64,000 bases of DNA from Nephrocerus scutellatus (GCA_947095585.1 OX352762.1:13743969-13807968), one strand, 5' to 3'. Shown: positions 1 to 12,060, counted from the first letter of the stretch. Notes: a model not told the origin generated them from the sequence alone. Numbers and translations: made by a program.

Positions 1-1124
1 TGGGTAACGTCTGATGTAGCCATTCGCAACCTGATAGACAACGTGTTGATAGACTGCCGCCACAAGCCGAACCACATGACGGTATAAACGTACAGAGGTG
101 CCAACGTCGACTCGGATCACTATCTTGTTGGTATAGTACTCCGAGCGCGCATTGCATCATCATGAAAGACTGCATCCGCGAATAAGATTCGAGTCATCCC
201 GGCTACCCTTCACAACGAAGAGCGATTGGAGTCGCCCTAAGTGCAGGGAGAGTAAGTCCTGGGGCTGAGATGTCGGGTGTAGAAGAGAAATGGACATGCC
301 TTAAGAATATTATTAGTACTACTGACTCCTTCTTGGGCAGTAGTCGTAGAGATCGGAACGACTGGTTCGATGACGAATGTAAGGTAGTGCCTTAATGTAA
401 GAATGTTGCGTACTGAGCAATGCAATAATGCAGCCTTGGCAGAATCTCGTACATGAACTAGAACAATACATAGAGCAAATACCGCACCAGGCGCGGAAGT
501 TCTACCAAAGAGTCCGTAGTATTACGCAAAATTCACCGCGTTGCACATACTGCAAGGACAAAGAGTGTAATCTGGCCAACGATCTCAAAGGCATCTTAGA
601 GCGATAGGAAGAGCCCTTTAGTGAGTTGCTAAGTGGCCAGGTAACTGAGGAATTGGAGGCTCCACCAATGACCGAAGACCACACTATGCAGCCACAAACA
701 AGTTGGCAAGTAATCTGGGGAAGGACATAAATGAGAGCAACACAAAGTACATGGTGGCCACGTCTGCGTGCAGACGATCCAACATTGGTCCTGTAAATCA
801 AATAGTGAAGCGCGAATTTGAAGAAGTACAACACTTTAACTATCTCGGGTCAACTGTAGCAGCCAACAACAGCATGAAACCAGAAATACGCGCATGGTTG
901 CTTAAAGCCAACAAAGGCTACTCTGGATCCGAGACTTGGATGCTTAGCAAAAAGAATTTTGACCACGAGCAGCGTTTCCACGATGTCGACATAGTGAAGA
1001 GGATTAAGCTCTGTAGGCTCCGGTGGGCAGGACGCATGGGCAAAGAGGATCCTCCACAGAGATTCCTTTACGGAAGGATTGGGAGGCCAGGACCGGACCC
1101 CAGTTGTAGAGCAAATATGATGAA
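1..1124 (+). mobile_element. RTE-clade non-LTR relic, copy 1
   Basis: Degraded RTE-type retrotransposon whose intact form would encode an APE endonuclease and a reverse transcriptase. The first 200 bases translate, with stops and shifts, to the end of the endonuclease (NLIDNVLID, then TYRGANVDSDHYLV). The open stretch at 703-1146 carries the far C-terminal region, with the landmarks NYLGSTVAANNSM and LCRLRWAGRM. The core RT palm is missing because of a deletion near 650-700. The 3' end is the shared family terminus: a GGCCAGGACCGGACCCC block, GTTGTAGAGC, then short ATGATG repeats ending near 1124. The copy is cut by the window start. It is not functional. Confidence 0.85.
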
Positions 1125-1129
1125 TCACT

Positions 1130-3010
1130 CCTTGCTAATTTGTTGAGCTAAGAAGGCAATATAGTGTATAGCCCTCTCCGGACAACTAATAACACCTTGA
1201 ATCATCCAAGTACTGATTTATTGCGCTAAGGCATTGACTCTAACGAAAGTAACGAAAATATCCTTGGTCGTTGCAATCGAAAAATGCACCGGAATACTTT
1301 TTGCTTCATAAGGTTTGATGTTTAGAAGATTAATTGATGAATTAAATGAAATTTTCAGCGACATAGTCTTAGTCAAGGAACTATGTATTGTACGTTTGAG
1401 TAGACTATGCAGGGTCAAATATACATCAACGCTTCGGCCTGCAGGTTTTTTGAATTCAACCCAGTGAGACGGCACGGTAGAGCAGATTCTTACCTTAGAT
1501 AGAACGCACAATCAAACTTATCACCTAAGTGTACGCATTTGGCGGCAGTTAGTGCTCATTGGATAGACTCATGTTAGATGAAGCTAAGGTCAACTCCGCA
1601 CTGTAGCGCCACTTAAGTAAGAATTACCAATGAGATTTAAAAGTTTATTTTCCAATAAATACAGATCGAAGGCCTTAGTAAACAATATGTCAAAATTGAT
1701 TCATCTAAACTAAGACCATTATGAATTGACAGATTTGAATGGTAATCAATTGTAAACGAAATTGAAAACATATCCAACATAATAGTGACTCTCTAAAACT
1801 GTAATGAGAATGTTGAATAAGAAAAAACCAACTTACAATATCCGCTTTATCGAATAACTATTATCTGCTTATCAAAACAGGACGCCTACAGCCAGTGCCA
1901 AGCATCTGTTCAAAAATGTCATATTATTATGTAGTTTAACCGCATCAACAAAACGCTACAACCCTTAACCAGTTGTTGAGAAAGGATTTTCCACCACTAA
2001 GCCTTTAGACAAAATCCTTTCAATACTCTAACAATCTGTTGTCAATTTTGATTCCGCTGCATTATTACAACTGCTGCCAATATCCCTCCCTCCGTATGTT
2101 CACCGAACCGCATTGCACACTATCTGATTAACCTAAATGTCATACACAATTCCTAGTAATTATAATGATGATCGCAATGTGTGCTAGATCATCTTCTTAT
2201 TGCAATAAAGGGATCGTACGTCGATTACAAAAGAATGGTTTTACGCCATGTGCAGATTGTATCAGATGAGTTTTAGATGCAAGGAAGTCTTCAAAAAGAA
2301 AGGAAAAAACCACGTGAATGCAACTGGGCAGTACTCAAAAGGTAAACTCGTGAAATTTTTAGATGCTTAACAGATCAACTGTCAAAATATTTTAAGATTC
2401 TCACTTAAATATTAGAACATCAGCGATTTCAGGTAGAAATCTGAGGTTCATACACAGGACAAACCCTTGCTTGAACACTGTGTGATACGTTTCCCTCATG
2501 ATTCGAATGTTCACCAGGATCAACTTAACAGGTGGTATTCCTGCCGACAAACGGAGATTTATGTTTGTGTTAAAAAAGGATAAAGATCTGTGAATTTTGT
2601 TTTAACATTGAAGGTTGGCTTTTGTTGTAATTCAATAAAAAACACAAACTATAAAAGTTAATAAAACATCAATGAGAGGACATCCGAAAAGGTTGATAAG
2701 AAAACTTTCATTTCATCAGGACAGTCGCGTAAAAAACCATCAGAACTTAATTTGAAAGACTCAAGGTTTCCTTTTTTAAACAGATCGTCTGACATTATGT
2801 ACCAGATGGAAGAAATGCATTGAGAGCTAAGTGGTGTTTATTATGATATAAATGCATTCTAATGTAAATTTATAAGTCTTTTTTTCTGGTCAGGTCTGGA
2901 ATTTACAATCACCCAACGTATGTTTATAAAAAATCATTCATTAATTAAAGCTGTTTTCTGTTTGCTGTTTCTGTTTGTTTGTCAAACTTTTTATCTATGC
3001 CGCTATTGAA
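1130..3010. other. Unassigned AT-rich interval
   Basis: No element, RNA gene or convincing coding region was recognised. Open stretches here are short and have ordinary AT-rich composition. It may hold very old mobile-element debris. Confidence 0.4.
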
Positions 3011-3015
3011 CTTTT

Positions 3016-4655
3016 GATGATCATATTTGGCTCTACAACCGGGGTCCGGTCCTGGCCTCCGGCAAAAAATATCTACAGCAGTCCCAATTTTGAGCCGACG
3101 TTATCCAGTTTTGCAACTCTAAACTCTGGGCGTCCTTGTCTAAGCCATCCTTTCAGCGAAGGCTTGGCCGGCATCACTGTCGTGTTCCATAAATCCTACC
3201 GCAAAGGTCTTTCCAAGCAGGATCCTCCTCGATCATGCGAGCCGACCGAGCTTAATCGCGATAGCGCTCGTAGATCTCATCACATCATTGTAGAGTCTCC
3301 GGAGCAAACAATTATCCGTAAGTCTTTTCTCTCGAACGCGGCTAAGAGGTCAGAATGCTTTGTGCTAAGCACCCAAGTCTTTGATCCATATGTAAGTACT
3401 GATATAACCATTGCCATATATACCAGCTGCTTGCATGTTATGATCAAATTCCTGGATTTGAAGAGTCTTAACAGAGTTCGTTCACTTTAAGCAACCGTGC
3501 GCTTATTTCTGGTTCCATGATGTTATCAGCTGCTACAGTTGAACCGAGATAGTTAAAGGATTGCACCACTTCAAACCCGCTCGAGGATGCCTCATCGCCA
3601 GTCTTCTGGCTTAGCTCCTTCATCCCATACTTGCACTATTATTTCATTGGTGGAACCTCAAATTCCTCAGTTCGCTGGCCAATTAGCAACTCATGAAAGT
3701 GCTCTTCCCATCGCTTAAGGAGGCCTTTGAGATCGGCGATCAAATTTCCCTCTTTGCCTTTGCAGTATGTGCAACGCGGTGTATCTTGCGTTATACCGCG
3801 GACACTTTAGTAGAACTTCCGCACCTGGTGCGGTCCTCGCTCTATGTGCTGCTCTACCTCAAGGACTGATTCTTTTCCTTTCTCCTTCACTGCTTTCTTC
3901 CGTCGGTGAACTGTTTTTTCAGATCTTCTGAGCTCTTTATATTCGTCTTCGCGTGACTGCGTTCTATGAGATTGTTTCATTGCTTGGTAGCAACATTCTT
4001 CAGTCGCTAGCTTACATTCGTCATCGAAACAGTCGTTCCGATCTCCACGATTATTGCATAATATGGAGTTAGTAGTACTAATGACAGCATTCTTAAGGTG
4101 TGTCCATTTCTCTTCTACGCCCGACATTTTAGCCCCAGGATTTACTCTCCCTGCATTTATGGCATGTCCTATCGCTTGACCGAAGTTGTTTCTGGTCTCT
4201 TCGTTGCGACGGGCAGTCGTGTTGACTTGAATCTGATTTGCGGATGCAGTCTTTCGTGTTGATGAAATCCGCGCTCGGAGCACCATTCCAGCAAGATAGT
4301 GGTTCGAGTCGACATTGGCATCTCGGTATGGTCCTCAGGTTCGGGTTGTGGCGGCGCTCGATCAATACGTTGTCTATCTGGTTGCGAGTGGTACTATCAG
4401 GAGATACCTAGTTGGCTTTTTGGATATATTTAAGCGCAAACCTTGTACTCGCAACGACCAAATTATTGCTTGCTGCCATCTCTATGACTCGTTGTCGATT
4501 GTCATTAGTGTTCTCGTGTAAGCGATGGGTGCCAATGTAATTCCTGAATACTGGCTCCCTACCTTTTTGGCATTCATATCCCCCAGAATGATTTTTACGG
4601 CATATTGAAGACAGGCATGGAGTTCCCGTTCTACTTGTTCAAATAATTTTTCATT
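3016..4655 (-). mobile_element. RTE-clade non-LTR relic, copy 2 (5' truncated)
   Basis: Same family as copy 1, in reverse. It starts at the shared 3' terminus (CATATTTGGCTCTACAACC at 3024 onward) and runs back through the LGSTVAA region and the linker after the endonuclease. The linker is the 159-aa stretch at 3807-4286, with VEEKWTHLKNAVISTTNSIL and DRNDCFDDECKLATEE. It ends inside the endonuclease around 4530-4650, where the metal-site motif GDMNAK can still be read. The RT palm is largely deleted between about 3600 and 3800. The 5' truncation is typical of target-primed insertion. Confidence 0.85.
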
Positions 4656-4782
4656 ATTTTTCTAACTACAAAAAGTTTTTTTAATTGGCGATGTTATTGG
4701 CCTCGCGCAAACCTTACTTTGAAAAGACTAGCCGTCAGAGATAGTTACAGGCACCTGCAATTCTGAACGCCATCAGCAATTT

Positions 4783-5392
4783 TGTGACACCTAATATTTG
4801 ACATTTAGATCTTTAGCTTTCTGTTTTCAGCTCCAGAATTTAAAGAGTTTACCTCTCTGTCAAAATGTTGTTACCCCTAACATTTGAAATCTCGATACTG
4901 AACTTTCTGTTTCCTCCTCCAATATGTTAGGGATTTTCCACTCTGTCACACTCTTTATCATTGACATTCTTGTAGTTTTGCGGGCCCTAACATTTGACAT
5001 TTCAATCTTCGGCTTTCTGTTTTCTGTTCCAAATTTTGACGGGTTTTTCTCTGTGTCGTACTTTTTATCGATGACGTTCTTGTACTTTTCTGACCCCTAA
5101 CATTTGACATTTGGATCTGTCGCTTTCTGTTTTCGGCTCCAGAATTTAAAGGGTTTTCCCCTCTGTCACACTCTTTATCCTTGACGTTCTTGTATCTTTG
5201 TGACCCCTAACGTTCGAGATTTTAATCTTTTGATTTCTGTTTTCTGCTCAAGAATTTAAAGGATTCTCACCTCTGTCACACCCTTTATCCTTGACATACT
5301 AATATTTTTGTGACCACCAACATTTGACATTTTGATCTTTAGCTTTCTCTTTTCAGCTCCAGAATTCGACGGGTTTTACCCTCTGTGACCGC
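4783..5392. repeat. 110-bp tandem repeat array
   Basis: The landmark CCTAACATTTGACATT and its variants recur at 4790, 4876, 4986, 5096, 5206 and 5316. The last five starts are exactly 110 bases apart. The first unit is 24 bases short. Within each unit the order is TTTCTGTTTTC, GCTCCAGAATTTAAAGGG, CTCTGTCACACTCTTTATC, GACGTTCTTGTA, TGTGACC. Unit identity looks moderate, so the array is old but has lost almost no register. No ORF is preserved across units. Confidence 0.9.
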
Positions 5393-6654
5393 TGATTTTC
5401 AAAACTATGACTTTTTTCCCTCTATGAGATCTTACTTTTGATTTATTTTGATATATTTTGATATTACTTCTGTTTATTTGCTCTGAGTTTTAAAATTGCG
5501 TCTGTTTACTACCTCTGATTTTTTACATTTTTAACCTTTGTATCTTTCTGTTTTTAACATTTTTGTGCATTGAACATTACTGTGCTTGTAATGACCTCTA
5601 ATATTTTCATCTTGGTACCCTTTTGTGCTTTAAAGATAGTGTAAACCCGATCTAATGCCGCACTTCTGAGTTCGCGTCGTGGCTACCACATGGTTCCTCC
5701 TATGATTTAACTTTGATCTGCATTCGGTGAGAAGATACCTCTGGATATCCTTCTTCATCCCATACATTTTGCTGTAGTCATGGTTCTCTAGTGTCCTCTG
5801 CGTAGTAATCCTCTACTGGTTTTTACATTATTTCGGTGACTTTGTCACAAAGCGAAACCACGCATCCACTCTGTGCTTAAATATTCCTAGAAAGAAAAAT
5901 TAATTAAAATGTAATACGAGTGTCTGTACAGATTTCGTGCAATTAACGTAGACATCTTCAGTTTCAAATAAATACACAAAAGGAGTCCTGATGGCCAAAT
6001 GTAACGAGTGCCTGCCTGCACAGAAACTTATAACATCAAATATAACATATCATAAAATATTATATGTAAGAAGGGCACTTCTAAATGTGCCGTTATGTCT
6101 GTGTCTTTTTCGGCCTGAAAAGTGGACAGTTAACGCAAACTAATATTCTAACACGTGAGTATGTTCACATATGACATGCCTTCGAAAAACAAAATTAAAA
6201 AAGTTTTCACCCTGGCACAACATACATACTCCTACCCTCATTTCCTCAGAGAATATAATATGGAAGTTTTCTTCATTCACTTTTCGAAAGTTTACATGTG
6301 GTAAGTTCTTTTATAGGATTTTTGTACCACCACCAGAACCACAAAGTTATATATCCTGTTTAGGTTTGTTGGTTAGAATTTAATTATTTTAGTGGGCGTC
6401 CTGATCAGATTTTCTTCTCAAGTATTTGGAAGTTTTGAGACTTTCTAATTTGTTTAGGAAGTGTGCCACTCTCAATAAAATTTGTCAAGTTTTTGACCTG
6501 AAATTATTGTTTTTTTTTATGCAAATCTAATGGAAAAGTTAAATGTAAACTGTAAAGCATACGAGTGGTAATCCGTCAGCGCTAATAATTAACCATGGAG
6601 TCGACAAACATTTAGTGCTATTTATTAAGCCTGCAGATAGACAGATGGTCAAGG
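5393..6654. other. Decayed flank of the 110-bp array and unassigned DNA
   Basis: Up to about 5650 the DNA keeps short phrases of the array (CTCTGATTTT, TTTCTGTTTTTAACATTTT), suggesting eroded units. From 5650 to 6650 I see nothing recognisable beyond poly-T and AT-rich stretches. Confidence 0.4.
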
Positions 6655-6770
6655 ACCTGTTTGTTCAATTCGACAATTCGAAATTCAAAGTATTGGAATC
6701 CTTGGGCAATTGATGCAGCCAACAACATTATGAAAAAAGAAATACGCACACGATTGCGTAACACTCGCAC
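6655..6770 (+). mobile_element. RTE fragment
   Basis: Short piece matching the C-terminal coding region of the RTE copies: GCAGCCAACAACATTATG then AGAAATACGCACACGATTGC, the same order as GCAGCCAACAACAGCATG and AGAAATACGCGCATGG in copy 1. It has no 3' terminus and no RT. The flank to 7840 is unassigned. Confidence 0.6.
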
Positions 6771-7844
6771 TAATATGCGGGCACCCGGAGCTTATGATAC
6801 CTGTTTTTCTTAATAAATCAATTTTTGCAACTTATCGCGGTCTCGGGCTTTGTTTGCCTGGTTTTTTATATTCTCAGCGTAAAAAACAAAATTGTAAATT
6901 GTCTTCATAAAAAGGTAAATAATAATTCCTATTACATTGAAATAAAAATTATACTCTATACCAAGTGAGTGGCACAACGAGTTCTTACAGGTAACATACC
7001 TTTTCCTTATCTCAGACGATATACGAGTACATTATAGATTTATTTCATTACTGTCGAAAAAGGAAATTTTGAATAAGCTACATAAGAATCGAAATATGAA
7101 TTGGACAGTATTTTAAAAATTTCATATGTGAATGTTGCCACGTTGCTATTTCGCAACCATTGCGATGATGACAACGACATTTTATTCCATTAATGCCTAA
7201 TAAATACGGCGTAAAATTTTCATAGACATGCAATCAAAAACCAAAATCTTGTCGCAAGATATAAACAAATTATGTTATTACTTTTTGTTACGAGTAGTCA
7301 CCAAAAACATATTAATTTATGCGGCCTTGCTGGTCCATCATCGACCCTGTTTGCTGGTACCATAACTTATATATTGTGCCCAGAACTATATAAATTCAAC
7401 TTGATTTTATAAACAGACAACTTATCTTACTTATAATAAATACTTATACTTATAATAAATACTTGTATCTTCAGAGCACATCATCCGACCATAGCATTGA
7501 ATTTTCATAGTGACTGCACACCTGTGCAAAATTTTAATTCGATTTTAATGACGGTAAGTGCATAAAAAATAGATTTGCAAAATTTGACACAAATAAATTT
7601 TTGAGGCTTCCACAGCACAAGTCCATAAACGGAAGAGTTCATTTGCATCAAGACATTGCATTGTCATCGGGACAATATATTCATGCAAAAACTCAACTCA
7701 ACTGGACGATGGGAAGTTGATGAAAATCGAGTTGCAAGATTTGTTTATGTCCTGTATCACCTTGTGGATCCTAGGGCCTCTACTACGCCTAGGCGCCATC
7801 GCGTGCGCCTATTTACTATTTGTAATCTTTTTGTGATAGAAGCG

Positions 7845-8406
7845 GTCCAAGTGCTGAACCCATACAACAGCTCAGATTCAACATTTGAATGGATCGCATT
7901 GCTTCGCTATATCATTGACATCATTCCAAACACTGATTTTGTTTTGCCGATTCGGTTGGCAATGTCCTGTTCGGTTCCACCTTCGGTCGAGACAATACTC
8001 CCAAGATATTGGAAACTGTCTACTCTCCCTACCGGTTGTTCAGATATGTTAACTTGAGTTACTGAGTTAGTGCCGAGGTTGATGATTTTGGTTTTGGCAA
8101 CATTAACCTTCAAACCCGCAACATATGCCTCCCTTTCCACATTTGTTGTCATTTGGTGCAGCTCCATAATCCAGTGTGAAAGTAAACAAACGTCGTCAGC
8201 GTAGTCCAGATGTTTGAGTTGAGATGTAAGAGTCCAACGAATACCTCCGTTTCCAGTAGAGAAAGCGAAGCACATCGCTGATCACCAACAAAAAAAGTAT
8301 CGCCGATATAATGCAACCTTGTCGTACCCCACTTATGATTTCGAATTCCTCTGACAGCTTTCCTCTATGCTGCACATGACATTTGGAGCCATCGTAGGTT
8401 GCTTTG
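7845..8406 (-). mobile_element. RTE-clade relic, second family (RT palm)
   Basis: Reverse-strand reverse transcriptase fragment. Reading 5' to 3' it shows SGVRQGCI (about 8300-8335), then LDYADDVCLL with the YADD catalytic box (about 8185-8215), then GLKVNVAKTKIINLG, FQYLGSIVSTEGGTEQDI and IHSNVESELLYG. This order is typical of RTE reverse transcriptases. It is a different family from copies 1 and 2 and matches the endonuclease-bearing relic at 46.5-48.1 kb, which covers mostly the preceding part. Stops interrupt it around 8280 and 7905. Confidence 0.85.
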
Positions 8407-8463
8407 ATAATAATATTCGGCGCGACAGACCATTGCGGTCCAAGGCCTAGCTTCTAGCAACCA
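8407..8463 (-). mobile_element. SINE tail fragment (inverted)
   Basis: Reverse-strand copy of the 3' end of the SINE family seen at 30.1 and 45.8 kb, with TAATATTCGGCGCGACAGAC followed by CATTGCGGTCCAAGGCC. It abuts, in opposite orientation, the head of the forward SINE beginning at 8464. Confidence 0.75.
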
Positions 8464-8870
8464 TTGCTCAGTGGAAATGCGCATGGCTACTGAGCAGGAG
8501 GTTCGTGGTTCGAATCCCAGTAACAGGAAAAATATTTTTCACGGTGTCTCACCTCTCGCGAATGGGTGACAAACCTTCCAAGAGTAAAAACTTGATACAG
8601 AAAGCTCCTCAATTCTTCGCCGTTCGGATCCGGCCTTATATTGTAGGTTTTTTTATAGTTCGCTCCATTATAATGCTCGGCTATATGCTTGGCCCAGCGT
8701 GGGCGTTAAGGAAAAGAAGGAGAAAAGAGGAGATGTCTGTGAGCTTCTGTTTTGAATGTCTGTTAAATTGTACGTCCCTTCCATTTGTGTGCAAAAATAT
8801 ACATGCTCAACAACAGCCATGGACTGCAATGGTATGTCGCGCCGAATATTGTTATTTCAGATTTTCACAT
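8464..8870 (+). mobile_element. tRNA-derived SINE, interrupted by a nested insertion
   Basis: The head shows pol III promoter boxes: an A-box-like TTGCTCAGTGG at 8464-8474 and a perfect B box GGTTCGAATCC at 8507-8517. The body (CACGGTGTCTCACC, GAATGGGTGACAAAC, CGGATCCGGCC) and tail (GCAATGGTATGTCGCGCCG, then AATATTGTTATT) match the reverse-strand copies at 30.1 and 45.8 kb. Without the foreign insertion at 8649-8762 the SINE is about 290 bases. SINEs encode no protein and depend on a LINE partner. Which LINE is not shown by this sequence. Confidence 0.8.
8649..8762 (-). mobile_element. 5'-truncated Jockey/BS-like 3' end nested in the SINE
   Basis: A poly-T run (the A-tail of a reverse-strand insertion) is followed by reverse-strand BS-like 3' sequence (GCTTGGCCCAGCGTGGGCG, then AAGAGGAGATGTCTGTGAGC), also seen at 23.3 and 29.2 kb. 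It is bracketed by an imperfect 13-base duplication, TTATATTGTAGGT at 8636-8648 and TTAAATTGTACGT at 8763-8775. The SINE reads through when the insert is removed. This is a complete, short target-primed insertion. Confidence 0.75.
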
Positions 8871-10660
8871 CATACTTAGTCTATGCACGTAGCTCCCTTT
8901 CGACTGATTAAAAGAAAGCCTGCCCTCAGCAGTAATAGGAACTATAATAATCTGTGTGCTACTTGTATTCCAAGAAAGTGAGAGTCAAAAAGCTTTAGGT
9001 GACTTTTTTAAAATTTGATTCTTCCAGTCTATTACCACGATTCTTTATTTGCCTTTGTGCGCGTTGTTACCGTTGTACGCTCAACATTGATGCAGCCAGC
9101 GAGTGTAATGCTAAATTCTGACCAACTTCTCATATTATCCAAGAAGACAAAGGCATTTTTATGTCCTTTGAAATGATCCAACAGCCAAGTCGTCTCGATT
9201 GTTCTTTTGTCTTCTCGCACAGTGTTATCCTTACGCAATTGCTGTGGTACATCGAGTTGAAGGTGCACATCTAAGCCAATGCAAAATATTCTCTTAAGGC
9301 TTCTTTTTATGTGGTTCAAAAAAATTCGTTTGATCTGAACTACCTACACATACACACATATATAATTGTACTCGCTAACATGTTATAGGATGGAGGTTAC
9401 CTTGATAAATCAGCGACAGCACGACAACTTGACAAGTTGCAGGTGTCTACTGTGATGTGTTCGTTTAATGCAAATACACTATCGGTGACATCTTCATTCT
9501 CAAGCAAGGACTTTGATTACGTCGTCGTCTGTTCAAGTTAACCCAGTTTGTGTGATGCGTCTGCCAGGTTTTACCCCCAACTTCACCCCACTATTTCTAA
9601 ATGATAAAATCGAACTTTGTAGGTGAATGAATATAAGGAATTTGGGTCAAGCGTTGTGCGGATTGTGTTCTTTCTTTCTCTTGCGACAAGGGTTTGTGCT
9701 AAATCACTTTGTTTGTTAGCTATTGTAGATTTTTTTTCCATCCCTCCATTTCTCTTACATAGTACTTTGTTTTCTTTATCCATTAGAGACATCGACAAGA
9801 CTATAAAAGATGAGTCGTTGATGTGCGAAATGTTCAATTTTTCCAAATGATTGATTACGATTGAGCTGTGGAATAGGAATTGTATCACTTTGTGGGCAAG
9901 GCAATAACAGACAATGTCTCAAAGAAAGGATGGTGTTCTAGCATTTTTTAAAAAAAAAAATACATTTACACTTTACATTTCATTATTGCTTTGCATATAT
10001 ACATAATTGTCAACGCTATAACCGCTAACAGTTCTTGAGTTCCTTTTTGAATGGTTTCCCATTTCCTGACGGGATGCAAGATGAAAAAAAAATCGAGTCC
10101 TGTGCGTTGTCATCCGCGACAACATCGTACTCTATTTCATTTGAATGATTTCGAGATTGCAAAGCACTCGTTTACGTCTGAGTTAATTTGAATAACAGTT
10201 CATATCGTTATTTAATGTGAATTACGAATTTATTTCACTACGATAGTCATCGTTATCATTTGCTTATTTTTTTAATAAGACTTTGTGGTGTAGTGGGATT
10301 TTTTTTCGATGCTAACGACTGACAAAAATAAACAAATCAATCTTTTAGCATGAATTCTACAAAAAAGGGAATTTAGGTATAGCAAGTAATGAGTAGATAA
10401 CCACTGTAAAGGTTGATATTTCTTCCTTTTGGTTCTTTTTCCTCTTCTTCGGATGGTTAACTGAATTGACAGACATTTACACTCCGTCTTACCATTGTAA
10501 GGACATTTTTTAAAAACTTTTATTTAACTTGACTTGACCCCTTTTTATGTATTTTCGACTACTTTGAGGTCGTTTTTAACCGCCTTCCATACTACCTAGA
10601 GATCTAAAGATTTGTGAGTATCTAAGTCCAAAAGAGCATTTATTATATTCCGCGTGACAC
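8871..10660. other. Unassigned interval
   Basis: No element was recognised. A 95-codon reverse-strand open stretch at 9032-9319 has normal-looking composition but no recognisable domain and no support as a gene. Poly-A, poly-T and CA/TA-rich stretches are present around 9340 and 9950. Confidence 0.35.
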
Positions 10661-10670
10661 GGTATTAGTA

Positions 10671-10815
10671 TTTAGTATTAAGACCCAAAGCTCTGCTACT
10701 AGGGTCTTGTGGGCAAGTAGACGCCTTTACGGCAGAGCTTAGGGTCTAAATACTAAAATGTCACATTGGATGTATACAATGAAGGTGAGACCAATTGTCA
10801 CATACGCGGCGTTCG
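10671..10815. repeat. Fold-back in the R1/LOA-like relic
   Basis: The arm at 10671-10696 (TTTAGTATTAAGACCC, then AAAGCTCTGC) is the reverse complement, with a few mismatches, of 10732-10757 (GCAGAGCTTAGGGTC, then TAAATACTAAA). The loop is about 35 bases. The forward strand from about 10700 to 10812 translates as ASRRLYGRA, a stop, then GLNTKMSHWMYTMKVRPIVT. This is the part that should follow the reverse-strand LNWNSHFKSAIE ending near 10820. One retrotransposon segment is therefore inverted and partly duplicated, which explains the hairpin. Confidence 0.6.
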
Positions 10816-12060
10816 ATGGCGGACTTGAAATGAGAATTCCAGTTTAGCCGTTTATCAAAGATGACGCCGAAATATTTAACTTTACTGGAATAATCTAATG
10901 TGGTGCCTTTGATGAAGGTAGATCCCAAATCGACCAGTCTTCGTTTCGTGTAAGGCACTAGAACGGTTTTGGAAGGATTGATGGATAGTTCTTCTCTGCT
11001 GCACCATTATGAAACATTTAGTAAAGCACCTTGCATGACCCTTCTGATAGTGGTACAGCGTTTACCACTAATAACAAAACGCCAAATCGTCCGCATAACC
11101 AATGGCGATCTAGCCTGATCTATGAAGATCGACTAAAAGATTGTCAATGAATAGTTACAATAGAAGGGAAGAAAGCACTCCCCCTTGGGGACATCTCTTA
11201 AATGCAGTCACAGGCACAGACCATTCTACCACCGAGCAGGAAATATTATCTCGACTTTCAAGTGTGACCTTTATCCAATGATTGGTCGAGACTTCGATAC
11301 ATCTGCTACTGATTGCCTTGCAATAGAGTTGTAGCCAATGTTATCGAATGCGCTCTCAATGTTGAGGAAGGTACACAGGGCCATTTCCTTGAAAGGAAAA
11401 GTTCCTTCTATCTTCTTGATAAGATAGTGAAGGACACCTTTTGTGCTTTTGCCTTTTTTGAGTGTAGAGGGGTTGGGGATAAATATGACATTTACATGTC
11501 ACCAGGTAGTAGGAATGTACCCCCAGTTGTAGCCGGCTCTAAATAAATTAATCATATCCGGTAGAATGAAAATGATTGCCTTGGAATGATCCCATCACCG
11601 CCGTGAGCTTTGAAATGTTTAAAAGAGCCTACTGCCAATTTAAACTTATTCGGACTGTAGTAATACAGACCCTTTGGTCAGATGCTTTTGGGTACGTGTA
11701 TGATGCACGAGTAGACGAACCTGGGAAATGAACCTTGAGAGGGGGTTCTGATTGTATCCTCACGTTCTGACTTGTAGGTGCCATCGGTCTTTTTTTTAAA
11801 AAAAACCTACACAGTTTGTCTGATCTATAACTAATGCTTAATGAATTCGTGTAGCTACTGACATTTCGACAATGTTTCCGCAGCATTTCCTCCATGTGGC
11901 ACGTTTGAATCGTCTCAATTCAGAGTTGTGCTCTGTAAAGGCGAACCTATATTCGTCCCAACTTTCCGTTCTTTTAGCAGAGTTCCATTTTTCTTCCTTA
12001 GCTTAGCTGGTCGTTTAAGCAGGGGACATTTCTTTTACACAAGCTAGATTTAAGGACACA
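10816..12060 (-). mobile_element. R1/LOA-like non-LTR relic
   Basis: Reverse-strand remnant. Reading 5' to 3': a linker (EEKWNSAKRTESWDEY, FTEHNSELRRFKRATW around 11890-12010), a pre-RT segment (LKVHFPGSS near 11735), a broken RT with ALCTFLNIESAF and DNIGYNSIA (about 11320-11380), then VLVPYTKRRLVDL and YSSKVKYFGVIFDKRLNWNS (about 10840-10960). The order and wording fit the R1/LOA group, whose RT is followed by an RNase H domain, which is not seen here. Several frameshifts and stops occur. The 3' side continues into the fold-back at 10671-10815. Confidence 0.75.

Noticed and set aside
703..1146. Host gene encoding a 147-aa protein
   Set aside because: Its landmarks match the C-terminal region of several RTE copies in the window, and it ends at the shared RTE terminus.
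4783..5392. CRISPR-like array
   Set aside because: The units are contiguous diverged tandem repeats without constant repeats separated by unique spacers, and the DNA is eukaryotic.
9032..9319. 95-codon reverse-strand gene
   Set aside because: No recognisable domain, start context or partner exon. Length is within chance expectation.
10671..10757. Pre-microRNA-like hairpin
   Set aside because: Both arms are duplicated R1/LOA-like retrotransposon coding sequence, so the fold-back explains it better. The loop is also long.
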